Source: Betaproteobacteria bacterium TMED82
Lineage (GTDB): Bacteria > Pseudomonadota > Gammaproteobacteria > Burkholderiales > Burkholderiaceae_A
Direction: 5' to 3'
Assembly: GCA_002170395.1 (NCBI GenBank)
Contig: NHEJ01000004.1
Location: 62,001 to 126,000, forward strand
Length of the DNA: 64,000 nt
In this document: in pieces, positions 32,825 through 42,111 of the stretch
Layout: every line of letters starts with the position of its first letter
How positions within the stretch are numbered: the first letter of the stretch is position 1
Program-made: the position numbers and the translations under genes
Notes under the pieces: generated by a model
Database searches by the model: none
Told to the model about the DNA's origin: nothing
Seen by the model: only the letters and a program-made list of their open reading frames with translations

Positions 32825-35116
32825 CTAAGGCCTGGCTGATATACAGTCGACAAAATATCTTTTTTCTCCGGAACTATCTTTTTCGACTACTAATCCGTGA
32901 ATATCAGCCTCAAAACCCGGAAATGCTTTATTGAAATCTCTTGCAAAGCAAAGATAATCAACAATCACTCTGTTAAATCGCTCTCCTGGTATTAAGAGTG
33001 GAATGCCAGGTGGATAAGGAGTTAATAATGAGGTAGTAATCCTTCCCTCCAATTTTTCTATTGGCACTCTGCCAGTTTTTTTTCTAGCCACAGCGGAGAA
33101 AGCGTCAGCCGGTTTCATAACTGCTTCCATATTTGAAAGATACATTTCTGTAGTAAGCCTAGCAATATTATTTTTCTTATAGATACTGTGCAGTTTGCCG
33201 CAGAGGTCTTTTAACCCAACCCTCTCATAGCACTGAAAGTTACTGCAGAATTCTGGCAAAACTTTCCACATTGGCTGGTTTTTATCAAAGTCATCTTTAA
33301 ATTGTTGGAGTGCAGCTAAAAGGGTATTCCATCGTCCTTTGGTAATTCCTATTGTAAACATTATAAAAAATGAGTACAGTCCAGTTTTTTCGACAATTAC
33401 ACCATGTTCAGAAAGGTAACGAGTAACTACAGAAGCCGGAATACCAGTCTCCGAAAACTCTCCGTCCATATTTAGACCAGGGGTTACAATTGTAGCTTTA
33501 ATTGGATCTAGCATGTTGAATTGTGGTTTTATCGTTCCAAATCCATGCCACTCTTCATTTGGTTGTAATAGCCATTGTTCCCTAATAGACATTCCTTCAC
33601 TATCTGGTTCGAAATCCTCAGGACCCCAAACTTTAAACCACCATTCACTACGTCCAAGTTCTATTTCAACTTTTCTCATTGCCCGTCTAAAATCTAAAGC
33701 TTCAATAATGGATTCCTCTACAAGAGCAGTGCCACCAGGAGGCTCCATCATAGCAGCTGCGACGTCTAAAGAAGCTATTATAGAGTACTGCGGGCTTGTT
33801 GAACTATGCATTAAATAAGCTTCATTAAACAAGCTATGATCAAATTGCTTGGAAATTGAGTCCTGAACAAGAATTTGGGAAGCTTGAGAAATACCCGCTA
33901 ATAATTTATGTATTGACTGAGCTGAAAATATTGTAGTGCTATCTGCTTTAGGACGATCTGCTCCAATGGCATGCATATTTTTATAGAACTCATGAAAAGC
34001 CGCATGAGGTAGCCATGCTTCGTCGAAATGAAGAGTTTGAATCGTATCCCCAAGAACATTCTTAATCATTTCAACATTGTACAAAATACCGTCATAGGTG
34101 CTTTGAGTAATAGTCAATATTTTTGGAGAGTTTTCACCTTCTTTCTTTGCGCGATTATATGCTTTAAAAGCTATTGGATTTTGCTGTATTTTTTTTATGA
34201 TATTTTCTGGTTGAAACTCCTCGAGAGGTATCGGTCCGATGATACCAAGATGGTTTCTCGTGGGCATGAGAAAAACAGGCACGGCACCAGTCATCGTGAT
34301 TGAGTGCAAGACACTTTTATGACAATTCCTGTCCACAACAACAACATCTCCAGGAGCAACAGACGCATGCCAAATAATTTTATTAGAGGTGGAAGTACCA
34401 TTGGTAACGAAGTAACTGTGGTCAGCATTGAAGATTCTTGCCGCATTTATTTCAGAATTAGCTACTGGTCCCGTATGGTCTAATAATTGCCCTATTTCAT
34501 CAACTGCATTACAGACATCGGCTCGAAGCATATTTTCTCCAAAAAACTGGTGGAACATTTGACCAACTGGAGACTTTAAAAAGGCCACTCCTCCAGAATG
34601 ACCAGGACAGTGCCAAGAATAAGAGCCATCTTGGGCATAATTCACCAAAGCACGAAAAAAAGGAGGCGCCAGTGAATCTAAGTAAGATTTAGCTTCCCTA
34701 ATTATGTGCCGAGCGACAAACTCTGGCGTATCCTCGAACATATGTATGAAACCATGCATTTCTCTTAAAACATCATTGGGAATGTGACGAGAGGTTCTAG
34801 TTTCACCATAAAGATAAATTGGAATTTCGTTATTTCTAAATCTTATCTCTGAAATGAAAGCTCTAATACTCTTTAAAGCACTTTCGGTATCTTCTAGAGA
34901 ACCATCACCGAACTCTTCATCATCAATTGAAAGTATGAAAGCTGAGGCTCTTGATTGCTGTTGAGCAAACTGGGTTAAGTCCCCGTAGCTAGTTACTCCT
35001 AAAACTTCCATTCCCTCTTTTTCTAATGCATCTGCTAAGGCCCTAACACCAAAACCAGAAGTATTCTCTGATCGGAAATCTTCATCAATTATTACTACAG
35101 GAAACCTAAACTTCAT
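32825..35116 (-). CDS. Orn/Lys/Arg decarboxylase, biodegradative type
   Basis: A PLP-dependent amino-acid decarboxylase of 763 residues. The N-terminal wing (VIIDEDFRSENTSGFGVRALADALE) is response-regulator-like. The PLP region shows SYFVTNGTSTSNKI, DRNCHKSVLHSITMTGAVPV, LHFDEAWLPHA and the lysine in SAQSIHKLLAGISQAS. The C-terminal part matches the large inducible decarboxylases. Whether lysine, arginine or ornithine is the substrate cannot be decided by eye. In betaproteobacteria this gene is usually constitutive and feeds polyamine synthesis. Confidence 0.88.
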   Translation of the reverse strand: MKFRFPVVIIDEDFRSENTSGFGVRALADALEKEGMEVLGVTSYGDLTQFAQQQSRASAFILSIDDEEFGDGSLEDTESALKSIRAFISEIRFRNNEIPIYLYGETRTSRHIPNDVLREMHGFIHMFEDTPEFVARHIIREAKSYLDSLAPPFFRALVNYAQDGSYSWHCPGHSGGVAFLKSPVGQMFHQFFGENMLRADVCNAVDEIGQLLDHTGPVANSEINAARIFNADHSYFVTNGTSTSNKIIWHASVAPGDVVVVDRNCHKSVLHSITMTGAVPVFLMPTRNHLGIIGPIPLEEFQPENIIKKIQQNPIAFKAYNRAKKEGENSPKILTITQSTYDGILYNVEMIKNVLGDTIQTLHFDEAWLPHAAFHEFYKNMHAIGADRPKADSTTIFSAQSIHKLLAGISQASQILVQDSISKQFDHSLFNEAYLMHSSTSPQYSIIASLDVAAAMMEPPGGTALVEESIIEALDFRRAMRKVEIELGRSEWWFKVWGPEDFEPDSEGMSIREQWLLQPNEEWHGFGTIKPQFNMLDPIKATIVTPGLNMDGEFSETGIPASVVTRYLSEHGVIVEKTGLYSFFIMFTIGITKGRWNTLLAALQQFKDDFDKNQPMWKVLPEFCSNFQCYERVGLKDLCGKLHSIYKKNNIARLTTEMYLSNMEAVMKPADAFSAVARKKTGRVPIEKLEGRITTSLLTPYPPGIPLLIPGERFNRVIVDYLCFARDFNKAFPGFEADIHGLVVEKDSSGEKRYFVDCISARP

Positions 35117-35187
35117 TTTTAAAATACCCTTTTTGGTTTAAAATCAAAAACTATAACTCAAAGTATCATTTATTTTTTAATTTTTAC

Positions 35188-35215
35188 TAGACAATGGAGA
35201 AACTTATTCTATAAT
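35188..35215 (+). promoter_or_regulatory. Sigma-70-type promoter of rpoH
   Basis: TAGACA (35188-35193), 16 bases, TATAAT (35210-35215). The -10 box touches the left arm of the CIRCE element, so the repressor would block RNA polymerase directly. Confidence 0.6.
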
Positions 35216-35241
35216 TAGCACTCTATAGTTATGAGTGCCAA
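35215..35241 (+). promoter_or_regulatory. CIRCE operator (HrcA binding site) before rpoH
   Basis: TTAGCACTC (35215-35223), exactly nine bases, then GAGTGCCAA (35233-35241). The consensus is TTAGCACTC-N9-GAGTGCTAA, so only one of 18 positions differs. HrcA binds this inverted repeat and lets go on heat stress. Confidence 0.9.
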
Positions 35242-35255
35242 TTAAACTTATTGTT

Positions 35256-36143
35256 ATGACAAAATATTCAACTGCTTTAGCTGATAGTATAATTTGCCCC
35301 AGTGCTGACTTAAAATCATATATATCAGCTGTTTATCAAATTCCTCTGCTGAGCGAGATCGAAGAGAAAGAACTTGCTGAGAGACTCGTCAAGAGTGAAG
35401 ATTTAGAGGCGGCCAGGAGATTAGTCCTGTCACATTTACGGGTTGTTGTTGCTCTCTCCCGGCAATACATCAGTTATGGATTACCCCAAGGTGATATCAT
35501 TCAAGAAGGTAACCTCGGGCTAATGAAAGCAATAAAGAGGTTTGACCCTTCAAAGGGTGTTAGGTTATTTTCATTCGCTATTCATTGGATCAAGGCGGAA
35601 ATCCACGAGTTCATATTACGAAATTGGAAGATCGTTAAAGTTGCCACAACTAAAGCTCATCGTAAATTATTCTTCAATTTGAGAAGTTTGAAAAGGAAGC
35701 TAAACCTCGATAATAATTTAAAAAATGAAGATATCGGAATTATCGCAAATGAGTTGAATGTTGAATATTCTGATGTAGTGGAAATGGATAAGCGTTTATC
35801 TTGTAGCGATTCGCCTTTAGAATCTGACGGCGAGGGATCTAGCATTATAGATTTTCTTGAAGCGAATAACGCTGATCCGGCGGAAATTTTAGCTGATCAA
35901 CAATCAAGCTCAATCAGAAAAAAACTCCTCATGAAAGCTTTTAAAGAACTTGATGAAAGAAGTCAAACCATATTGAAGTCCCGATGGCTTAATGTGAAAG
36001 AAGGTAAGAAGGCTAAGACTTTAAAAGAATTAGCTAGCGAGTTTGGAATTTCAGCAGAGAGAGTTAGACAATTAGAGGTGACAGCTTTTGGTAATCTTCG
36101 GAAAAAAATTACTTTAGATGAAAGAGATATTTTAGAAATTTAA
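35256..36143 (+). CDS. rpoH: RNA polymerase heat-shock sigma factor (sigma-32)
   Basis: RpoH directs transcription of heat-shock genes. The 295-residue protein has sigma regions 1.2 (DLKSYISAVYQIPLLSEIEEKEL), 2 (HLRVVVALSRQYISYGLPQGDIIQEGNLGLMKAIKRFDP in segments), the RpoH box HRKLFFNLRS and region 4 (TLKELASEFGISAERVRQLE). The ATG at 35256 is preferred because an upstream GTG at 35235 lies within the CIRCE operator. The stop overlaps that of cyoE on the other strand by 4 bases. Confidence 0.96.
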   Translation: MTKYSTALADSIICPSADLKSYISAVYQIPLLSEIEEKELAERLVKSEDLEAARRLVLSHLRVVVALSRQYISYGLPQGDIIQEGNLGLMKAIKRFDPSKGVRLFSFAIHWIKAEIHEFILRNWKIVKVATTKAHRKLFFNLRSLKRKLNLDNNLKNEDIGIIANELNVEYSDVVEMDKRLSCSDSPLESDGEGSSIIDFLEANNADPAEILADQQSSSIRKKLLMKAFKELDERSQTILKSRWLNVKEGKKAKTLKELASEFGISAERVRQLEVTAFGNLRKKITLDERDILEI

Positions 36144-37054
36144 AAAAAATATACCTCTAAGAATTTATCCACTAATAGGGCAAAAAAAAGTAATGCGAGA
36201 TAGTTTATAGAGAAACGGAAAAGCTGCCTGGCTCTTTTCTCTGAATACTCTAAATATAAATTCCATGAAAATTTTACGAAAATACTGCCCAAAAGAACTG
36301 CTGAGGTAATGTAAAGTGTTCCACTCATCCCGACTACAAAAGGCATAATACTAGTTACTAGTAGAAGAATTGCATAAAGTAAAATTTGTAGCCTTGTAAA
36401 TTTTGATCCATGAGTAACTGGCAACATCGGTAGGCCAGAGCGCCTGTAATCATCCACTCGATACAAAGCCAGGGCCCAAAAATGCGGGGGTGTCCAAACA
36501 AATATTATTAAGAACAGTAACCATGCTTCAGGTGCTATGGTTCCCGACACTATTGACCAACCCAAAACTGGAGGCATCGCTCCAGATGCCCCTCCGATAA
36601 CTATATTTTGAGGCGTCAAGGGCTTTAAAATGATCGTATAGATGAAGGCGTATCCAAAAAAAGTTAGGAGAGTCAAATAGGCGGTCAATGGACTCACAAA
36701 CTCTATTAGCAACCAGAATCCAAAGCTAGCAAGCATTATAGAAAACAACATAGTTTGGAATACAGTAAGATTACCAGAGGGCAGTGGTCTCCAAGCAGTC
36801 CGCGCCATTTTAGCATCAATTTTCCTTTCCAAAAGACAGTTTACTGCTGCTGCTGCACTCGAAACAATCCCAATGCCAACAAGTCCAATAGTGAGCCTAA
36901 CTAACAAAGAAAAGTTATAGTTTTGAGATCCAGCAAGAGCCATTAGCATACCAATTAACGCACAAAATACAATTAACAAATTCACGCGTGGTTTAGTCAA
37001 GTTAATAAACTGATAGAGAGAAGTTCTTGAGATATGTAATAAAGTGACAGACAT
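36140..37054 (-). CDS. cyoE: Protoheme IX farnesyltransferase (heme O synthase)
   Basis: Also called CtaB; it adds a farnesyl chain to heme B, giving heme O, the precursor of heme A. A 304-residue inner-membrane protein with about nine segments. The prenyltransferase motifs are NCLLERKIDAKMARTAWRPLPSG (N-x-x-x-E-R-x-x-D-x-x-M) and YRVDDYRRSGLPMLPV. It is last in the minus-strand oxidase cluster, 4 bases after the preceding gene. The usual neighbour ctaA (heme A synthase) is not present. Confidence 0.94.
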   Translation of the reverse strand: MSVTLLHISRTSLYQFINLTKPRVNLLIVFCALIGMLMALAGSQNYNFSLLVRLTIGLVGIGIVSSAAAAVNCLLERKIDAKMARTAWRPLPSGNLTVFQTMLFSIMLASFGFWLLIEFVSPLTAYLTLLTFFGYAFIYTIILKPLTPQNIVIGGASGAMPPVLGWSIVSGTIAPEAWLLFLIIFVWTPPHFWALALYRVDDYRRSGLPMLPVTHGSKFTRLQILLYAILLLVTSIMPFVVGMSGTLYITSAVLLGSIFVKFSWNLYLEYSEKRARQLFRFSINYLALLFFALLVDKFLEVYFF

Positions 37055-37058
37055 GGCC

Positions 37059-37733
37059 TTACCCCACCCTCGAGACTTTTAGTAACCTTGACAAGTCTTT
37101 GTAAACTTTTCTGATATCGGGAGAAATTGGAAATTTCATCATAAAGGCTCCTCGAGGATCTACCAGCCAAATACCATCTAGATTGTTTTTTTTAGATTGG
37201 AGATTTTCAGGTAGGGAGGAGCTTAGAGACTTGTAAAATTCAGATCGACCATCCTCGATACCCACCTTCCAAGTACCAGCATATTTTTCGGACATATTTC
37301 TTTTGGCAAGCTCAGTTTCTTCTGAACTGAACCAAATCCTCTCTACTCTGTGACGATTCTTCCCTGTCATTAGCCTGACTTGTCTCATAACGTATAACTC
37401 ATTCTCACATCTTTCATCGCAAATATCTCCACCAAATCTAGCTAATAACCACCTCCCCTTGAAGTTTTTTAGAAATGTTAATCCAGATGGAGTTCCTGTC
37501 ATCTCCAATTCTTCACCAAATGCACTTTCAATACTCGGTCTTTGAACTTCGAAAATTGGTATTTCTCGAGCATTAACCGGGGATTCGAGAAGAAGACCAT
37601 AATTTACAGTTGAGCTGGGTCTGAAAAAGTAATAACTTAACGTTGAAAGGATAACAGGAGCGATGCATAAGGAGACTATTAACCAAAAAATTAGGTTTTT
37701 TCGAGAACTATCGATATGTGCCTGTTCCTTCAC
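37059..37733 (-). CDS. Membrane-anchored cytochrome oxidase assembly protein, Sco-like fold
   Basis: A 224-residue protein with one N-terminal membrane span (LIFWLIVSLCIAPVILSTL) and a periplasmic thioredoxin-like domain. It has WLLARFGGDICDERCENELYVMRQVR, where CDERC is a CxxxC pair that could bind copper as in Sco proteins, and a C-terminal IWLVDPRGAFMMKF. The GTG at 37733 is preferred: it overlaps the surf1 stop (GTGA). A longer ATG form to 37784 is possible. This gene stands between surf1 and the heme-modification genes in betaproteobacteria. Confidence 0.8.
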   Translation of the reverse strand: MKEQAHIDSSRKNLIFWLIVSLCIAPVILSTLSYYFFRPSSTVNYGLLLESPVNAREIPIFEVQRPSIESAFGEELEMTGTPSGLTFLKNFKGRWLLARFGGDICDERCENELYVMRQVRLMTGKNRHRVERIWFSSEETELAKRNMSEKYAGTWKVGIEDGRSEFYKSLSSSLPENLQSKKNNLDGIWLVDPRGAFMMKFPISPDIRKVYKDLSRLLKVSRVG

Positions 37734-38449
37734 CTCGACAGTCTCCACGAAAAAAATAGTGCTAACGTCCCTAATAAAAGCCACTGAATAGCATAGCCAA
37801 TATGCTTTTCCATTACGTTCCTAATAAAAGGAACCACCTTGGTTAAACCATTATTATTTTCACTACTTTCCCAAATAATGAAGGGCCACATAACAATGGT
37901 TGAGTTACCCTCAGCAGAACCGCAGCAGACCCTGAATAATTCCTGCCAACTCAAATTTTGCCAAAGATGTCCATCGCGAAGAAGCCTTTCATCTTTAGCT
38001 AATTCAATTCTCCTCATAAGGCTAGTTTGAGCTATCCCACTGTAAATTGAGTAGGTATCATCGTTTTTGGGTAGATATAAAATTCCCTCGTTATATTTGT
38101 TACTGTTTTCTAACGATCCAGGAAGTTTCGGCGCCCAACCCCTATTAACCCACACTACAGTTTTACTATCCCTCAATCTTAGAGCTGATAAGACATGAAT
38201 TCCTGGAACTCCTTCGTTTGAACGATTATCAATGTAAATGGTTGCATCAGGAACCCAAACCCCCTCAACTGTCAGGGCTTGCTGGTCAAAATTATAGACT
38301 TCCGATTTAGTTGTTGGCATCATGTCAGGGACGAGCTTTATAAAATTTTTTCCCCGTTCAATCTTTGTATCAAAAAGTTGTTTTTTCTCGAACGCTCTAC
38401 TTACTTGCCATAAAGACAATGAGATACACAAAAGAAAAACTATAATCAT
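37730..38449 (-). CDS. SURF1 family cytochrome oxidase assembly protein
   Basis: SURF1 proteins help insert heme a into subunit I. The 239-residue protein has the two expected membrane spans, one at each end, and the motifs LSLWQVSRAFEKK, VWVNRGWAPK and GYAIQWLLLG. The ATG at 38449 gives a rather short first span; an in-frame stretch upstream (ending FLGCFF) looks like a natural extension but offers no standard start codon. Confidence 0.9.
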   Translation of the reverse strand: MIIVFLLCISLSLWQVSRAFEKKQLFDTKIERGKNFIKLVPDMMPTTKSEVYNFDQQALTVEGVWVPDATIYIDNRSNEGVPGIHVLSALRLRDSKTVVWVNRGWAPKLPGSLENSNKYNEGILYLPKNDDTYSIYSGIAQTSLMRRIELAKDERLLRDGHLWQNLSWQELFRVCCGSAEGNSTIVMWPFIIWESSENNNGLTKVVPFIRNVMEKHIGYAIQWLLLGTLALFFSWRLSR

Positions 38450-38518
38450 AAAAAAGCAACCGAGAAATTTTTTTTTTATTTTTTACTCTCTTCTAAATAA
38501 CGAATTAATGGGACCTAC

Positions 38519-38728
38519 ATGTTTCAGATACTAGTCGTAATCGGCTTCACAATAGTTATATATAACTTGATAGCTGCTCTATTTAACATGGTAAGTAGCA
38601 AACGCGATTCAAAAAAGATGTTGAGAGCCTTGGCACTTCGGGTATTCTTCTCAATATTAATTTTTGTGTCAATATTGACAGCTCACCACTTTGACCTAAT
38701 AACTTCAAGTGGAATACCAGTGAGCTAA
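38519..38728 (+). CDS. DUF2909 twin-span membrane protein
   Basis: A 69-residue protein with two hydrophobic segments (ILVVIGFTIVIYNLIAALF and ALALRVFFSILIFVSILTA) joined by a basic loop (SSKRDSKK). This matches the small DUF2909 proteins found among betaproteobacterial cox genes. It is on the opposite strand from its neighbours, divergent from surf1, converging with coxC. The function is unknown; an assembly role is inferred from its place. Confidence 0.8.
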   Translation: MFQILVVIGFTIVIYNLIAALFNMVSSKRDSKKMLRALALRVFFSILIFVSILTAHHFDLITSSGIPVS

Positions 38729-38745
38729 TAAATTCAGAACACGTT

Positions 38746-39609
38746 TCACATCCAATAAACTATAACGTAAAGTCCCAACCAAACCACATCAACAAAATGC
38801 CAGTACCACGACGCTCCCTCAAAAGCAAAATGCTGCTCCGCGGAGAAATGACCTTTGAACAACCTACACCAAACAACTAATAACATTATTGCGCCAATGC
38901 AAACGTGAAAACCATGAAAACCAGTAAGCATGTAAAAGGTTGAACCGTATATTCCAGAGGAGAGTTTCAAATTTAAATCAGAATATGCGTGCATGTACTC
39001 ATAAGCTTGAAATCCCACAAATACAAATCCTAGCAATAGTGTTATCGCAAGCCAAAGAAGGCAATTACCCCTGTGGTTTTCCCGCAGGTAGTGATGAGCC
39101 AAAGTTAATGTAACACCTGAACTTAAAAGTAAAGCGGTATTTATGGTTGGAACCCAGAATGGACCCATAACCTGGAAATTCTCAAAAACACCCTGAGCAG
39201 GTCCAGTATTTGGCCACTGAGCAATGAAATCAGGCCAGAGAACAGCTCTATGATCTATATCACCAAGCCAGGGCATTGCTATTACCCTAGCGTAAAACAA
39301 AGCACCAAAAAAAGCCGCAAAAAACATCACTTCACTAAAAATGAACCAGCCCATTCCCCAACGGAAACTTGCATCTACTCTTCTGTTGTATTGCCCCCCC
39401 TCAGATTCAGCCGCTACCTCAGCAAACCAACCGAAAAACATGTACAAAAGAATCGCTAGGCCAATAAGCACGGCCGTTGATGAATAAGGAATCTGATTTA
39501 CGATTCCAGCTGCGCCGAACATAGTAAAGATCATTGACACGGAACCCACAGCAGGCCATTTGCTGGGGGACGGAACATAATAACTGGTATCGTTTATGGC
39601 TGTACTCAT
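38746..39609 (-). CDS. coxC: Cytochrome c oxidase subunit III
   Basis: A 287-residue seven-span membrane subunit that stabilises the aa3 oxidase. Signature segments are WGMGWFIFSEVMFFAAFFGALFYAR (with the conserved Glu), GFQAYEYMHAYSDLNLKLSSG, GFHGFHVCIGAIMLLVVW and YWHFVDVVWLGLYVIVYW. It follows the DUF2970 gene by 11 bases on the minus strand. Confidence 0.96.
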   Translation of the reverse strand: MSTAINDTSYYVPSPSKWPAVGSVSMIFTMFGAAGIVNQIPYSSTAVLIGLAILLYMFFGWFAEVAAESEGGQYNRRVDASFRWGMGWFIFSEVMFFAAFFGALFYARVIAMPWLGDIDHRAVLWPDFIAQWPNTGPAQGVFENFQVMGPFWVPTINTALLLSSGVTLTLAHHYLRENHRGNCLLWLAITLLLGFVFVGFQAYEYMHAYSDLNLKLSSGIYGSTFYMLTGFHGFHVCIGAIMLLVVWCRLFKGHFSAEQHFAFEGASWYWHFVDVVWLGLYVIVYWM

Positions 39610-39620
39610 GGTCTTCCCGT

Positions 39621-39806
39621 TTAAGAAATAGATGTAACTAAGTTTACCGCAACAAGAATCAACCCTACAAATAAAAAAATTCCTAAAACTGCAAGTAAAA
39701 CGACTTTTGTGAAGGTTAAATCTTTTAAATCTCTCATGTGACCAGATTTACTCCGAATTCCCATAAGAGACCAGAACAGTGTCGCCAACATTCTCGCGTT
39801 ACCCAT
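39621..39806 (-). CDS. DUF2970 small membrane protein
   Basis: A 61-residue protein with one membrane span near the C-terminus (VVLLAVLGIFLFVGLILVAVN) and an N-terminal LFWSLMGIRSKSG segment typical of DUF2970. It overlaps the end of ctaG by 8 bases. These proteins are found nearly always between ctaG and coxC in betaproteobacteria; their role is unknown. Confidence 0.85.
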   Translation of the reverse strand: MGNARMLATLFWSLMGIRSKSGHMRDLKDLTFTKVVLLAVLGIFLFVGLILVAVNLVTSIS

Positions 39807-40371
39807 AAATCTTATCCCTCAAACTATATGAAGACAATAAATCAAAAAACGTATAACTCATGGTGATATTAGAAATAGTATCTGGCAAACCATTATCGAC
39901 AACAAAAACCACCGGAAACTTCTTAGTCTCTCCAGCTTCAAGCTTTTGCTGCTGGAAACAAAAGCATTCAATCTTCTTGAGGTAACCTGAAGCACTCAAA
40001 GGAGCATAGCTTGGTATAGCCTGACCGGACATGCTTTGCGTGGAGGGATTAGTAACAAAAAAATTCACTGTTACCAACTCACCTGGGTGAACATCTATAA
40101 ATGGTTTTTCAGCCACAAATTTCCAGGGTCCATGGGAATTAGAGTCAAATTCAATACTGACCTTCCTACTCTTGTCTACTTGAGTGTTTGACTCTCTGCT
40201 TAATACCGAGGGGTCTACCTTTTCTCTAGCTGCCAAAACATTTATACCAGTTGCCTCGCAGATAGCCTCATAAAAAGGTACTAATAAAAAACCGAAACCG
40301 AACATGAGGAGAACTAAAACAAACAGTTTGAAGGAAGTTTGCCTCTTATTTAAATCCGCAGGGTCGCTCAT
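39799..40371 (-). CDS. ctaG: Cytochrome c oxidase assembly protein CtaG (Cox11)
   Basis: Cox11 delivers copper to the CuB site of subunit I. The 190-residue protein has an N-terminal membrane anchor (LFVLVLLMFGFGFLLVPFYEAIC) and a periplasmic domain with the copper motif ECFCFQQQ, plus SMSGQAIPSYAP and a C-terminal TMSYTFF. All copper ligands are visible. It starts 4 bases after the 42-residue assembly gene. Confidence 0.95.
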   Translation of the reverse strand: MSDPADLNKRQTSFKLFVLVLLMFGFGFLLVPFYEAICEATGINVLAAREKVDPSVLSRESNTQVDKSRKVSIEFDSNSHGPWKFVAEKPFIDVHPGELVTVNFFVTNPSTQSMSGQAIPSYAPLSASGYLKKIECFCFQQQKLEAGETKKFPVVFVVDNGLPDTISNITMSYTFFDLLSSYSLRDKIYG

Positions 40372-40374
40372 CTT

Positions 40375-40503
40375 TTACGAAACAGGAAACAAGATGTATT
40401 TGGCTATTACTCCAAAAAAGAAGATCAAGGCGACGGATAAAAGGGTTAGCGCAACTCTGACATTGAGTTGCGCGATGCCTAATTTTTTCTCATTTTGCTC
40501 CAC
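40375..40503 (-). CDS. Cytochrome oxidase small assembly protein (42 residues)
   Basis: A GTG start at 40503 with GAGG 8 bases upstream, and a stop at 40375-40377. It is a single-span protein with a short basic head (EQNEKKLGIAQLNVRV) and the span ALTLLSVALIFFFGVIAKYIL. Betaproteobacteria have a protein of this size and form between coxA and ctaG. It was found by translating the gap between those genes. Confidence 0.8.
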   Translation of the reverse strand: MEQNEKKLGIAQLNVRVALTLLSVALIFFFGVIAKYILFPVS

Positions 40504-40515
40504 GATATAACCTCA

Positions 40516-42111
40516 TCACTTATTAACGGTAGGTGGAGTTTCAAAGGTGTGAAAAGGAGCCGGCGAGGGAACAGTCCACTCTAATCCACCATCTTTTGCG
40601 TCCCATGGATTTGCAGACGCTTTCGGACCACCATTGATGCATTTTACAACACAGTAAAGAAAAACTAGTTGCGCGAAACCAAAACCAAACGCTCCTATGG
40701 ATGCAACTAAATTAAAATCAGCAAATTGCATTGGGTAGTCAGCGTATCTTCGAGGCATTCCAGCAAGACCAAGAAAGTGCATAGGGAAAAAGGTAACATT
40801 GAAAAAAATCATTGATAGCCAAAAATGCAACTTTCCCAGAGCCTCATCATACATGTGCCCGGTCCATTTCGGAATCCAATAGTACACTCCAGCAAATAAG
40901 GCAAAAAGTGAGCCGGCTACCAAAACATAATGGAAATGGGCGACTACATAGTATGTGTCATGTAGTTGAATATCCAGCGGGGCTACCGACAAAATGATGC
41001 CCGTTAATCCGCCAATTGTAAACACTACGATGAACCCAATCGCAAAGAGCATGGGAGTTTCAAAGGTCATAGAACCACGCCACATCGTAGCCAGCCAGTT
41101 AAAAATTTTGACCCCTGTAGGAACAGCGATCAGCATGGTCGCGTACATATAAAACAATTGTCCAGTGAGAGGCATGCCGGTAGTAAACATATGATGTGCC
41201 CAAACCACAAAAGACAGAATTGCAATTGAAGCAGTTGCATACACCATTGAACTATATCCAAACAACCGTTTTCTGGAAAACGTAGGTATTATTTCGGAAA
41301 CAATTCCGAATGCAGGAAGTATCATTATGTAAACTTCTGGATGCCCAAAAAACCAAAAAATGTGCTGATACATCACGGGATCACCACCGCCGGCGGCATT
41401 GAAAAAAGAGGTTCCAAAATGCCTATCTGTAAGTATCATAGTTATGGCTCCAGCCAGAACGGGCATTACCGCAATAAGCAGGTAAGCAGTAATAAGCCAA
41501 GTCCATACAAACAATGGCATTTTCATCAGAGTCATACCAGGCGCTCTCATGTTTAATATTGTTGTAACAATATTGATGGAACCCATTATCGAAGAAGCTC
41601 CAAGAATATGTATTGCAAATATTGCCATATCCATGCCAATTCCCATTTGAATTGAAAGAGGAGCGTAAAGAGTCCAGCCCGCCGCGGTAGCACCACCGGG
41701 CGCAAAGAAAGAACCAACAAGTAGCAATCCAGCAGGAATTACTAACCAAAAACTTAAATTATTCATCCGAGCAAATGCCATGTCGGAAGCACCGATTTGT
41801 AAAGGAACTAACCAGTTTGCAAATCCAACAAAGGCAGGCATAATCGCACCAAACACCATAATTAGCCCATGCATGGTAGTCAACTGATTAAACAACTCAG
41901 GCTGAACCACCTGTAAACCAGGCTGGAATAATTCAGTTCTAATTCCCAGAGCAAGCACACCACCAACGAGAAGCATGCTGAAGCTGAACCACAAATACAT
42001 GGTTCCAATGTCCTTGTGATTTGTCGCAAAAACCCAACGTCGCCACCCAGTGGGGTGATGATCGTGAGATTCACTACCTGAATGCTCGTGGGGATCTAAA
42101 ACGGCGCTCAT
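40516..42111 (-). CDS. coxA: Cytochrome c oxidase subunit I
   Basis: The catalytic heme-copper subunit (ctaD), 531 residues with 12 spans. The binuclear-centre motifs are [18 protein letters not shown], with the His-Tyr crosslink, and [14 protein letters not shown], with the heme ligands. The first heme ligand is in [16 protein letters not shown]. These mark an aa3-type (A-family) oxidase. It starts within the coxB stop (4-base overlap). Confidence 0.97.
   Translation of the reverse strand: MSAVLDPHEHSGSESHDHHPTGWRRWVFATNHKDIGTMYLWFSFSMLLVGGVLALGIRTELFQPGLQVVQPELFNQLTTMHGLIMVFGAIMPAFVGFANWLVPLQIGASDMAFARMNNLSFWLVIPAGLLLVGSFFAPGGATAAGWTLYAPLSIQMGIGMDMAIFAIHILGASSIMGSINIVTTILNMRAPGMTLMKMPLFVWTWLITAYLLIAVMPVLAGAITMILTDRHFGTSFFNAAGGGDPVMYQHIFWFFGHPEVYIMILPAFGIVSEIIPTFSRKRLFGYSSMVYATASIAILSFVVWAHHMFTTGMPLTGQLFYMYATMLIAVPTGVKIFNWLATMWRGSMTFETPMLFAIGFIVVFTIGGLTGIILSVAPLDIQLHDTYYVVAHFHYVLVAGSLFALFAGVYYWIPKWTGHMYDEALGKLHFWLSMIFFNVTFFPMHFLGLAGMPRRYADYPMQFADFNLVASIGAFGFGFAQLVFLYCVVKCINGGPKASANPWDAKDGGLEWTVPSPAPFHTFETPPTVNK

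Noticed and set aside
41423-41749. Open frames antisense and out of frame within coxA
   Set aside because: Shadows of the strongly conserved subunit I gene.
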